From NCBI GenBank assembly GCA_024449915.1, contig JAMZAV010000810.1, positions 186,001 to 250,000 of the forward strand: DNA of 64,000 nt. The letters are read 5' to 3'. A program made the position numbers and the translations under genes. Source of the stretch: Sweltsa coloradensis (lineage: Eukaryota > Arthropoda > Insecta > Plecoptera > Chloroperlidae). This document shows positions 47,342 to 61,081 of this stretch, in pieces. Position 1 is the stretch's first letter. Each line of letters begins with the position of its first letter. Below the pieces are notes generated by a model. It did not search any database. It was not told where the DNA came from and worked only from the letters and a program-made list of their open reading frames with translations.

Positions 47342-50300
47342 CTGAAATAGAAGAGTTAAAAACTTAAAACTTAAAAACAAATATTTCAAGTTATCAATAA
47401 GAAAAGAATATAATTATTAATATCATGAAGTATGTTTCAATCTTCATTCAGTGAAGTACTATTAAAAGGGTCTTATATTTAGACTAGGCCACTTTGCGAA
47501 CACTTTTTTTAGTCGCATTGATGGATGAGCATTTTGTAAGTCTTTAGTATGTGTGGGCTCTTTACTTTTTCAAGTCTCATTGCAAAATCATTTTTGCTAA
47601 ATTAGGATAATTTTTATAAAGTAGTACGTATTAATGAAATACCAATTAATAGAATGTAACATTTCTGGAGGCCCGAAGACTTGCTTTTTGTACGCATTGT
47701 AGGTGATTGTTATAAAATTTCTATAGTTACTTGTTAATTTTTATACACCTAAAAAAACTAACTATATTTAAATTAAAACCATATTTCTATGGATTCTGGC
47801 TAACTTTCTTTAACTTTTTCTTTCAAAAGGTACTACATCACCATTATCTTAATGTTCATGTAAAATATGAACGTTGTAGGCCCACCCGTTTGGTCAGAAT
47901 CGGTCCAAATATCACCAGACGGTAACGTTTTAAGAATAATAAAAGAATAAGGACACGGTGGAGATGGTTAAATATATGAAAAAAATGACAGAAGAGAGGA
48001 TGCCCAAGACAATGTATGAAGCAAGGACTTAAGGAAAAAGAAGTTGGGGAGGCCAAGGAAGAGATGGAAGGATACCTGCAGGCAAGAGGAGAGAGTGGGA
48101 AGATGTGGAAGAAATTGTGGGAGCATAAAAAGTAGAAAAATTTGTCTGACCTTGCCAGAAGGGCAAAACTGTGATGGATGCCAATGATTATATTGATGGG
48201 CATTAACATCTACAAATAATCACCTACCATAGTCACAAGTCAGATTATGTGCCAAGTTATCAATAAGATAGGGGTGTGCGAAGCTTCGAAATTATCGAAT
48301 CTTTCAGGATTCGAATTCGATTCGTTGTTTGAATCTGAAATCATAAAAATTCGAAGTATTCGAAAATTCGAATCCGGCGCCAAACTCCCGAGAAACACGC
48401 TAAATAAATCGATAGGTCAATTTTATAGTTTGCAATTGATCATGTGATAACATGGCCGCCGCGTACGTAAACAAAGAATATCCATTCGCATCTTGCTGGT
48501 CAAGGAAAAGCGAAGTTTTTCTCGCACGTAGCATTCGAAAAAACAACAGTGCGCTCTCTCCTCTCTTCTCTCTTGGACGATGCTGGCAGCAGGCTGCCTG
48601 CAGGCGTTGCGCAAGCGGACGGCGCAGCGCCCGCTCTCTCTCTCTCACGCGAGCCCTAGCCGGGCTGCTGCCAGCTCAGATGACAGGCGGGCGCCGTGTT
48701 TACGTCAGTCAGTCTCCCTTCACATAGCGATGCGTTTGCATTATGTGAACGATGTCCATCTCCGAACTCGTACGTAATAATAAGTGCGGGTCCATACAAT
48801 ACATGTTATGTTTAGGCCTACTAATATGCTCTTAAATGACAGCAAGAAGTTTCCTCGCGATGTTATCTTGAAAAGTAGAACAATGCCAAAAGATAAGATA
48901 GGCCTACCGCGCGAGATAAATACTTCGCGTTCAGAGAAGGCTGGATGGATGAAGTGTTGTTGAATGGCTGAAGATGTCACGGAGTCTCGAAAACGTGGTA
49001 ATAACAATGAAAAAACAGCACGGGACCATGAAATTATGGCATTTATGTATGTAACATGTCCCGTGTGAGGTAAACCAATTTTGGATGTCGGATTCGGATT
49101 TGGATTCGCGAATCTTTGTGTTTGGGATTCGAGATTCGGATTCGAAATGAAAAATTGGATTCGCACACCCCTACAATAAGAGTATATAATTATTAATTAT
49201 TAATATCATGAAGTATGTTCCAATCTTCATTCAGTGTAAAAATAAAAATAGTTTGCATTAGATTTAAATTTTAAATTATAGTAGGCCTAGGCATATAGTC
49301 AGGCCTACTCTTTGATACTTTGTAACTTACCTTTTTTCCTAATGAAAATAACTTTAGAAAACTCATTTTGTTTCATCTGTTTCTGTGCAGCTGCATTCTT
49401 TCCAGTTGGCATAACATCGTTCAATGGGGATGATTTCTGAACGTTTATTTTACCAAAATTTACTCTATTTCCCACATTAATTTTACGCTGCCTTGATTTG
49501 TTCCCGGAGTCTTTCCTCTCTGCACTAGAATCGATGGGTCTTGCAATATTTTTGTCAAAATCATCACGTAACGTTGCACTCTCTTTACAAACTTTTTCCG
49601 TTGAAAAACAAACACTTTTGGCAATTGTAGAATCCACAGTTAACATATTCGTAGTCGTATGCTCCTTTTTGGAAATATCAACCAATTTCTGCGATTCTAG
49701 CATATCAGACAATGTCACTAACTTCTCTTCATCGGGTACAAAGTTGCAAATATTGTCATTAGCACTATTTGTGGAGACATTCAGGAAGAACCACAGCTTC
49801 CATAATTGATGAAACACTATGAGCTAGAACGCTGACATTTTTCTTAGCAGCCTCTTTTGAGCCTGGGTTGGGTCTATATTGAGCATCTAATGGAAGACCT
49901 GTAATCAAATGAGCCAACAAATCTTCAGTGTCCCAATGAGATGCTTCCTCGTGTATTGCAGCCATCGTCTTTAGATACTCTCGATTGATTGATTGTTTCA
50001 GGTATCGGTAGTCCTCCACGCTTGGAGATACGGACGATTCAGACTGAGTCACTTCTTTGGTTGACAGAGTCTTGTCGTCGAAAGCATCGAGGGAATCACA
50101 AAGCTGTTGATACGACTCCTGACAGACGTCTTCGTTCCTTGTTGACAGAGTGCCGATCACTTGGGCTACAATCCGTTCATGTTCCTCGTGATTGACATCT
50201 CCAGTCAACCCTTCCAGAGACTTGTTTGGTTCTGTCCGGTCTTTCTTTGTTGCCACAGGTAATGTAACCTCAACAGTCTTCGTTTCAACCTGAGACAACC

Positions 50301-53300
50301 GTAGACTATCCCCATCATTTGACAAATTTGAAAATTGTTTTTCCAAACTACTTCCCTCCGCGATAATCTCATTGTTGCCCAACAAAGATCGAGGTTGAGG
50401 AGTTTTTTGTAGATGAGTGACGATACTCTTCGATTGTGCTTTCTTACTATTATTAACACAAGGAGGTTTGGATGAAACTTCAATGTCATTCTTACATGGA
50501 ATTAATGAAGTGTCAGGTAGGCCTAGTTTACCAATTTGATTTTTGGGCTCACTGATTAACGAAACGTTATTGATATTCTCCGCTGTCTTCATTTTATGCT
50601 TAGGTTTCTTAAGTTTTTTGGCTTTTCCATGTTCATCTTTGCTCATATTTATATTTTTAACTATTGGTATGACGTCTTGTGCGGGAGATGTAGGCCTACT
50701 ATTAATATTAGTGTTTCCGTTATCAACTGCCGGTATAACAGTTTCACCTGTGCCATTCACATGTTCTTTCATCTTGGTCTTGGGAATATTTGAAGATTTC
50801 ATAAATTCTTCGACTTCGGGGCTGTAAGGACTTTTCAAGGCTTCAGCCGCTTCCTCTTCAGGAGTCAGGACAATACCATGAACCTTTTCGAAACATGAAT
50901 CGTCTGTCATCCACAGATCTTTTGGTAAATCAGTGTTTGGCAGCAGCATCACATTTTGTTCTTCACCTCCTATCTTACCAAGTATTTTCCTGAAAAATAG
51001 AGCGGGAAAACAAAATGAGATATATATATAGAAATCTTTATTAAAAAAATGGCTGCATATGAACTGAAGGCAGTTCAAGAGAAGACGTTATCAATGATGA
51101 CAAAATGCTTTGAGATACTATGGCTGCCCGAATTCGTTTAGTAGCCTTTACTAAACGTTTCCACAACTCAACCCTGTTCTAAGCGTTTAAACATGAACCC
51201 TTCTCCGAATACTGTACCAACCTATTGTAAATCGTTTATAAAATATTTTCCCCTTTGAGTAGTTTATCTTTAGAGATGGCCCAGTGAACAAGATAAGAAG
51301 CTGCTAAGTGCTAAATGGCTGAAACAGCAGTTTCTCTTTGTATTACATCTATATTTTGCTATGAGGGTATTGAACAGTGGACACCTGCTAGTGGCTGGCG
51401 GAAATGATCACTTAATCGAGCAACGCGTTTTTGGGCGATCAAACATAATGCAGATCCAAATAATATTTGTGTCTATGGCAAAGAGGCTTCCAGCAGCTGG
51501 GACTTCACCCCAGGCCCCAGCTGCACGTGCCTCCTCATTGCGGATTCAGGTTACCCGGTTCCCGCAACGTTTGGAACCGAATCCAGATTTTGTTACCATG
51601 TGACATCCGGGATCCCTAATAAATAATACTGTCTAGGATAAGGCATGAAACCTCGATCACAATGCCCAGATCAGCGAGTATAATGCAATGTCTTGCGGCT
51701 TGCCTTTAAAATATAAAAGCCAACTAGCATATTTCTGTCTGTACGGCACGATACACAGGCAACCACTGCTATGTTGCATCTGAAAAGTTGAGAACCAATT
51801 ACTTTGGTTAATGCTCGAAACTTTTTGTTTCATACCTGAATTCCCTCTCCTCCTCGCCTTCCGCTACCATCTGTATCACGACTCCGTGCGAGCCGTATCG
51901 ACCGGCCCGCCCGATGCGGTGGAGGTAAGTCGCGCTGTCATAAGGCACGTCTAGGTTGATGACCAGGTTCACATTCTCTGCGTCGATACCTGGAGACAAA
52001 ACACGGCGAGACCGTAGTCATACATACACGACACATGTGCATACTTCATTAATCATTAGTGTTCTGTATTAACTAAAGGAAACCAAATAGGCCTAGCCTA
52101 CAAATCCATTTTAGAAAACAAATGAGTTTTAATTATTCAGGAATGAGTTGCAAAATTATAAATTACAATTTTATGCTAAGGCCTATAAATAAGAGTGAAG
52201 ACTTAATTTGTTTGTGTTGCTCAAGAGTCCCATGAGTGTATTTTTGCTTCCTTGTTTGTGGCAGAAGTGTTAAACTCCCGAACTGGACTTTCGATCCATT
52301 CTAGTAACAATATCCATCATAAATTGGAATAGTAATGATTGAACCACAGTTATTAGTTCTTGTAGCAATCTTAACTTGGCATGTAAAAAATGAAAGCAAA
52401 TGTATTTTCTTTTCATTACTTTAAGTTAAAGCCTAATCAGATTTAAAGAAGTTAGGGTAAATATTTTATCTAGACCTACATTTAAATATTCTAGACCAGA
52501 GAACAATGCCTTAGCTGCATTTTTATTAACATTTTCTCTTGCAATTCTACTAGTACAGACAGAAAATCTGTGAAACCAACTCCATACACATTTGTACTGG
52601 TACTTAAATATTCAAATTCATCATTCCCCTTGCCAACACATAAACCTTCAATCACCCCTTCAATACTCGCCTCTAGCAGTCAGGTCCGTCGAGAGCAGCA
52701 CGCGACACCGAAACTCTCGCAGGCTCTCGATAGCCTCGTTGCGTTTCTTCTGGTCCATCTTGCTAGAGATCCACACAGCCGGCCACCCGATACAGCTGAG
52801 CCGTGTACATATGCTCTCCGCCCGTGTGTGGTAGTTGGAGAAGACTAGACACTGTCTGAACGTGATGAATTTGATCAACCGGAACAGTTCTTCGATCTTG
52901 TCTTGCACCTGGATTAGGGTAAGAAACTTTTATGAAATTTTTTGTTTAAAATTTTTCCATTTTTTATATTTATTGCCATTGGGTAGTAGGGCCTATTTGA
53001 CTAGTTATAAGTAAGGATAGGTTAAGGTGTTACCAAAGGCCTTGGGGGCCCTAATTATTATTTTAATTATTTGTTACCTGCCCATAGGAAAGGACGGCTA
53101 ATGCAGGGCAAATGTGGCCCTCTGTAGCCTGACACAGTGTACAGAGTTACAAGTTCAGATTAACATTACAACAAAGACAACAAGAGAACATGACATTTAT
53201 AGAGTTAGTCGACAAGCAAGGCAAAAGGCAGATAAGGGTACTTGAAGCGGGGTAGAGGCCTGAAGGCTCGTAGACGCGAAACAAGGTCGTGAAGCTCATT

Positions 53301-54529
53301 CCTGCCGCCTGCATGAAGACGTTGCACGTAAGCGTGCGAGGGTGTCGCTAAGCCTACTCCATACCAGATACAGTTTGCGTGGGTATAGATAAAGCCCAAA
53401 TGGCTAGGATACAAACTTGGAACATGAATAAACATGTTTCAGTGGGGGAGAGGTACAAAAGGACGACAGCTTACCTTAAAAACCTTGGGTAAGTCGCACA
53501 GACACAAATAGATGAATAGCAACGAGGCACATAATAAATTCCAAGGTCATACCGAATCAGACAAGTTGATTCTGGTGCTGTCCGCGGGCTGGAATCATGT
53601 CCGATTGATTGAATGTCCGATTGATTGATCGGTGTTTCTAACTTAAATATGCTGGTCTCTAGTTGGTCATTGTTCGCTAGTCAATGGTGTCGGCGCCTAC
53701 AGGGATGGCTTGGTCGGCTTTAAATTTAATGTCCCCCACTGAAAATTAGTTCTGTGACTTGAGTGGGTAAACTCTAAATTCAAATTTATTTCCATTTTAT
53801 TTATTTATAGACGAGTTTATGATCAATACATTTCGACCAGCTAGTGGTCTTTATGAGCGTTTTAAAGGTCAGCTGTTGTTCTTCTCCGCTACAGTAAACC
53901 AGATATAGATTGACCCCACTGGTAAGTAACTTGTCGAGATCAGGAAAGCTAGGCTGTTACGTGTGGCTGTAGCCATAGAATAGGATTTTGCACACGGAGA
54001 AGTAAACAGAATAAAACACAAACATTGATATTGATTGATTGCTTATCGTAGTAGTAATAATATGTGACACACATAAAAATATTATTCTTGTAGCCCTAGG
54101 TCTACAGGAATTGAACATTTTCAACGTTTCATCACGAACCTGGATGGTCACAGTCGGGTGGTAGGGAACAACTGAGACGAACTGACGCAATCCAAGGAGG
54201 ACGACATTTTCTAAGGTGCTTGGACTAACGTGGATGGGCGAGCGCATGTAGAGGGTCAAGAACTCATCGAGCTTCTGCGGGTAGGTGGCGCTTGACGCTA
54301 TGATCTGTTTGCTAGCAGGCAGTCTGGAGAAGATGTAACTGCAACGAAAGAAAAAAATCAATATTTGTATAGCCGTGTCACGTGGGTTGCCGTTTCCAAT
54401 CGCAACAGCATTGCTGCCAATGCACATTATCACCAACCTGAAAATTACATTGCTCGATAAAACTGTCTCTGAAGATCACTAGGCTATAATTATTATTTAT
54501 ACCCAAAGTTAAATATTGACAACAATAGA

Positions 54530-54589
<60 letters not shown>

Positions 54590-57500
54590 TTTTTTTTTTT
54601 TTTATTAATAATTAAGCATCATTACACATCAAACATATTCTATTTGATTCGATATCCCACAAAGCTTCATCAGAAGCTTGTCTGTGGGCTCATTATAATA
54701 TACAAAATCACGGACAATAAGAGCATAAAAATCAATACCAAATTATGTCAGACACAGGACAGTATACTAAATACTAAATTATTGCCCATGAGCCGCCATC
54801 TGCTCCACAGTACTCAACAGAAAATATGTGCAACTTTACTATTACATCAAAGGAAGTAGAGGATTGCCTACAAAATCTGAAAAATGGAAAAACGCCTGGT
54901 CCTGATAATATACCAATTAACGTCATCAAGTTCTGTAGCAGAGCGTTATCAAAACCATTGGCTGCCCTATTTAACAAATCATTAAAATGTGGAACTTTCC
55001 CTACTCGTTGGAAACATGCAATTATTACTCCTATACTAAAAAAGGGTAGCAGGTATAATGTGACGAACTACAGACCCATATCGTTATTATCGACATTCTC
55101 CAAGGTTTTTGAAAGCATCCTCCATAAACGCATATACAATCATGTTGCTAATCATATTGCACCGGAACAACATGGCTTTGTCAAGAAAAGGTCAACCGTC
55201 ACGAACCTTGCTCAATACACTAGTGACATTGCATTTCACATCAATAATGGGGATCAGCAGGTGGACGCTGTTTATACTGATTTCAGCAAAGCCTTTGACA
55301 GCGTTGACCATAACCTTCTTTTGCTGAAATTGCGTGGCTACGGGATCCAGGGAGATATTTTGAATCTACTCTCCAACTACTTGTCAGGTCGATTGCAAAG
55401 CGTTGTTATTGATGACGGAAAATCTTCACCTGAATCTGTTACATCTGGAGTGCCCCAGGGGTCGATTCTGGGACCGTTAATGTTCACATTATTTGTTAAT
55501 GACGTTCCGTCATGTTTTAAAACTTGCAAATGTTTAATGTATGCTGATGACCTGAAAGTGTACAAACGCATCAACAATATTGAGGACTGCGAGTCTTTCC
55601 AAACGGAGCTTGATGCATTTTCTACGTGGTGTAAGTCATGGAAGCTTAACCTAAATGTGGCTAAGTGTAATTTTATTACGTTTACTACTAAAAGGAAAGG
55701 TAATATTGACTTCATTTACCAGCTTGATAACTCTCCGCTAATGAAGGTGAATACTATCCGTGATTTAGGTGTACAACTGTCAAGTGATCTCTCATACAAT
55801 AATCACCTACAACTTATCATCCTGAAGGCCCTTAAAATGCTCGGCTTTGTGAAAAGGAATTGCACAAAAGACTTTTCCATTGGCACTTTCAGGAAGCTTT
55901 TTGTGGCTTTAATAAGACCTCAAATTGACTATGCAAGTGTCATATGGAACCCTCATCACATTACCAAAATTCGTAGCATTGAACGTATCCAGCAGAAGTT
56001 CGTTAAGCATGTCTGCTACAAGACCAATGTTACTTATCATAGATGCAACTATTCAACTTTATGCAAGAATTTAAATCTTGCATCACTCGAAAATCGTCGC
56101 CAGCATACAGATCTAATATTTCTGTATAAGCTTCTGCACAATTATTTGACTCTCAGCTTCTTCATTCAGTACATTTTCACGTTCCTGCAAGACTAGCACG
56201 AAACCTTCAGACTTTCATCTTCCCAGAAGCAGACTAGACATTTTAGTAATTCACCAATAAACCGGATCCAACATACGTATAACCAATTAGTTGTCATCCA
56301 TCCTGATCTTGACATTAATCACCTAAACTTTCAATGTTTTAAAAACTATTTCTTCAAAATATGTTCTTGAGGTTTATAACTTTTGTAATCGTCATAGTTT
56401 ATTTTATTTTTTTTGCATTTCGTTTAGTATAATGTTCTTTTGTGCACCTGAGACATATTTAGATGTTGTTTGATTTTTGAATCATTTTATTTTTTGTGCT
56501 TTAGTATTAGCTATTTATGAAATGCCTATATCGCACTTGTGAGGTAACTCTGTTGTTGGTGGCAATAAATAATAAAAAAAAAATATATATAATATTGTAT
56601 AATCGATACATATGTCAATAATCGTAACACATTGAGCAGTTGCCAAATTATTATCAATTTTGAATACTTTCAGCCAGCACATTAAAATAGTACATAGGGC
56701 CTATAACAACTATATAAATTATAATATTAGAAAAATTTTAAATAAAAAAATCAAAACGTCAAAAAAAAAATTAAACGTCATTAAACAAAAAGAAATTCTT
56801 TAACTTTAACTAAACTTTACTAATTTTATCTAAATCTTTTAGTTCTTTAGGCAATAAAGTGAAACTTCGCGGTACACTAGTTTTTAACGACCTTTCACCA
56901 TACCTATTTGTTTACACAAAGTGGAAACTCGAAAATATACAAAATTACGGACAATAAGAGCATAAAAATCAATACCAAATTATGTCAGACACAGGACAGT
57001 ATACTAAATACTAAATTATATAATATAATCGATACAATATGTCAATAATCGTAAACACATTGAGCAGTTGCCAAATTATTATCAATTTTGAATACATTCA
57101 GCCAGCACATTAAAATAGTACAAAGGGCCTATAACAACTAAATAAATTATAATATTAGATAAATTTAATACAAAATCAAAACGTCATACAAAATTAAACG
57201 TCATTAAACAAGAGAAATTCTTTTACTTTTAACTTAACTTTACTAATTTTATCTAAATCTTTTAGTTCTTTAGGCAAAATTGAAAATTTCGCGTACACTA
57301 GTTTTCAACGACCTTTCACCATATTTGTTTACACAAAGTGGAACTCGAAAGTTATTAGCGGCCTTCGTTCTTGTAGAGGTGTTATGGTCGATTTCGATTT
57401 TATACTCATTACTATAATAATAATAATATAAGATTAACCTATACGTAAACAACTTATTTACAGGGAGCAAACCAGTTATTTTGAAAAGTTCATTTGAGGA

Positions 57501-58171
57501 ACACCGCTCGTTATGTGATTAGGAAGGATAGTTTTTAAATCTTATCTGCAAGTTGGAAATTGATTATGTACACATTTGAGGGCATTTCCCCAGGCCAACA
57601 CAGCAAAGAGATGATTGACTCAACTAAAGAAATATAAACCGTTCACAGTAAGTTGTAAGGGAGAATGTACTTTAAGTGGTATATGTGCTGCACATGGGCA
57701 AATCCGATTAATAACTTAATGATATATTTTCCCACGAAAAGCACTTGTCAATTTCAATACCAAGGTACACATGACTATACACTGACTCAAATTTGTTTAC
57801 AAGTGCAGTTAATTCCACAATTACTAAGGTAACGTTATTGTGCAAACAATCAACTGAATGTGATACGACTTCAACTAATGAGTTATGGTCAACATTTAAT
57901 GGACTGGATATGTGTACTATCTTAGTTTTTAATGCATTTACAATCAACCCACCGTTGTGCGTCCATCTCAACAAATTAACGTAGTCTTCTTGTAAATAAC
58001 TTACCTCAGTTGCCAGTATCTTATGAACCGCAACGAGTGCTGAATCATCGGCAAAGAAATACGCATAACATTTTTTTAAATATCGCGTCATCCCATTTAC
58101 ATATATCAAGTACAATAATGGCCCTAAAATTGATCCTTGTGGTAATAATCCTTGTGGTAATAATAATAATA

Positions 58172-58229
<58 letters not shown>

Positions 58230-60993
58230 TAATACTAATAGGTCTATATAATGTCAAGGCAGAGCTTTTGAACATTGCGGTAAAACATTTTAGGTTTTTG
58301 CAGGGGTTTTTACGTCCCTGGCAACTGAAACCCCCAAGAATTTTTGGGTTTAGGTCAATGTAACACTGTATTTGAAAGGGTCCTGATCTCCGTTTCCCGA
58401 GAAAACCCAAATTTTTTTGTTTTTGGGAAATGGTTTTGTGGGCCGTACACAAAAAAAGCATATGAAACCATTTCTGACCCATCCCTTTGTCAGCACCACG
58501 TTCCCCCCCGACGAAAGAAGGTATGGGAACTTTTTTGGCCTAAAACTTAAAAGGGTAAAATTGCTCCTTTTCTGCAACTTTTGCAATTTGGACTTTTGCG
58601 ACCCAAAAATCCCCAACCCGAAAAAAAAACCGAAAAAATAAATTCTAAGGATTACGGTTAGGACACTTTCTTATAACAGTTTTCGCATCAGGAAAAATAT
58701 GTTTTTTAATTTTCAGTTCAAACCGGTTTTATGCCAGGTGACAAATGCCTAAGGTCATTGTTCAAGGTAGTAGGCCTACTTACTTGATGGACTTCTGGAA
58801 GTTGGGCTCCATAAGTTTGTCTGCTTCATCTAAAAAGAAGAGTCGAAAAATCTAGTCTTTAAGGTTTGGCTCCCCGAGAGCTTTTAACGTCCAGGGCACA
58901 AAAAGCAATGTGGCAGTTTTGTACGTTTCGTTTGTCTTCTTCGAACGACATACCACCGATGAAGGTTTGAACCTTCAGACCTGTCGAGCAATGCATTTAT
59001 ATAGAGTAAACCCAGATTACATGGTCAGGTTAAAATTTGTCAATAATTTTTATTGTGAAATGGGCATTGTCATTTTGCGGCATATTAAGACACTAAAATT
59101 TTATTTTTAGGTTTTTTGGGGAAAGGGGGCCAAAACCTTTTGGCCCACCCAAAAATTAATTATTGTTTAAATGTTGGCACAGATCCCTGCCCGGTCACTA
59201 AACCCAAACCCCCATGCCCGGCACTCAACCCCAAACCCCCATGTCCCGGTCACCAACCGACCACCCGACCCGGTCACCAACGACCCCCATGTCCGGACCT
59301 AACCCCCAAAACCGCCCCCGGTCACCAGCCCACCCGCGCCCCGGTCACTCACCGCCCCCAGCCACGGGCATCAACCGACCCCCATGTCCCGGTCACTCAG
59401 CCGACCACCCACCAAGGGCACTCAAACCCACCCGCCAGCCCCGGTCACTCGCCCACCACCCCGCCACGGCACTCAAAACCGAACCCCGCCAGCCCCCCGG
59501 GCACTCAACCGACCACCCTGTCCGGACCTAAACCGACCACCCAGCCCCCGGCACTCAAACGAAACCCCGCCACGGTCACTAACCGACCACCCCCCACGGC
59601 ACTATCGACCCCCCTGTCCCGGACACTACCCACCACCCGCCCCGGGCACTCAACCACCACCCCAGCCCGGGCACTCAACTGACCACCAGCCAGGGGCACT
59701 AAACCCACCCCCCAGCCACGGACTAGCCCACCAGCCCCCACGGTCACTCAGCCGACCACCCAGCCCGGGGACCAGCCGACCCCCTGTCCGGCACTCACCG
59801 ACCAGCCCCAAGGCCCCCAAAAAACAAATAAAATAAAAGGGCCCGCCGGGTTTCCAAAAAAGGAAAAAAAAAAAAATTTTTGGGCAAAAAACGTAAAATC
59901 CCCCCCAAAAAAAAAAAAAAAAAAAAAAATTTTTTTTTTTTTTTTTGGAAAAAAAACCCAAAAAAATTTTAGACTTAAAATTTTAAAAAGGGGGAACCCA
60001 AAAAAATTTTTTGGTAAAGAAATACCATCAAAATGGAAAAAAACCCTTTGAAAACCTTATTAAAGGAAAAATTTTTTTAAAAAAAAATAAAATTTAGAAT
60101 TAAAGGGAAAACGTTTTTTTTAAAAAAATTTTGGGAAGGAAAAGGGGCCGGGGGAAAAAAAAAGGGCCCAAACAAAAAGAAAAAAAGTCCATTTTAAGGT
60201 TGGGGGGAAAAAAAAGGGGGAAAATGGTTTTGGGTGGCAAGGGGCAAATCCGTTAATTTTTTGGGAAATTTTCCCAAAAAAAGAGGGGTAATTTAATACC
60301 AAACCAAAAAATGACTCTTTGTTTAAAAGGCGGGAACCCAATCTAAGGGTAATTAGGGAAAAAACAAGGATTAAGGGGTTAAAAATTATAAACTTTTTGG
60401 ACGGAAGGGGTTTTTAATTTTTAAAAGGTTTAAATCCCCAGTGGGGCCCAAAACAAAAAAGTATCTTGATAATTCCCTAGTTGCCTTTATTTTAAACCCG
60501 AAGAGTCAACATCAAAAGCCCCAATTTTTTTTAAATTCGGTCACCCCATTTCAAAACCAGTAAAAATTGGGGGCCCTTTGTCTTGGGAAAAACCTTTGGG
60601 TTTAATTTAAGGGTTAAAATAATTTTTAAAATAAAATTTAATTAAATTAAAAATTAAAAACATAGTAAAAATTTTTTAAAAGGGGGGTTTCTTTTTGCGG
60701 CAATTTTAAACACAAAAAATTTTTTATTTTTTGAAAAGGGGCTTCTTATTTTGGAATGCCCCAAAAATTTTGGTTATTAAAACAACACCTTTTTTGCAAT
60801 CCCACCCCCCCGGAAAAACCCAAATTTTTTAAAAGGTTTTTTGCGCCGACCCCCAAAAACAAAAACCACTTTCTTACCCACCAGCACCCTACTTCCCCCC
60901 ACAAAGAAGGTTTTTAACTTTTGGCCTAAACAAGGGAAAATTTCCCATCCGCAACCAGGAATTTTGCGACCAAAAAAACGCCTAAAAAAAAAA

Positions 60994-61028
<35 letters not shown>

Positions 61029-61043
61029 CACAAAAAAAAAAAA

Positions 61044-61081
<38 letters not shown>

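Larger units (their letters stand above)
47342..49330. other. DDX20 intron 7
   Basis: Holds an interspersed repeat, a LINE tail, and a hAT-like element. The 70-bp stretch 47391-47460 recurs at 48253-48268 plus 49174-49245, split by the hAT-like insertion. Confidence 0.6.

Noticed and set aside
49498..50827. Plus-strand open frames opposite DDX20 exon 7
   Set aside because: Antisense shadows without motifs.
54826..56196. A 456-codon open frame that could be taken as a host gene
   Set aside because: Non-LTR reverse transcriptase of a 5-prime-truncated LINE.
59116..59836. Long overlapping Pro/Thr/His-rich open frames on plus
   Set aside because: They are the noisy copy of the 26-bp minisatellite, open in all frames by composition, in a low-quality stretch and antisense to DDX20.
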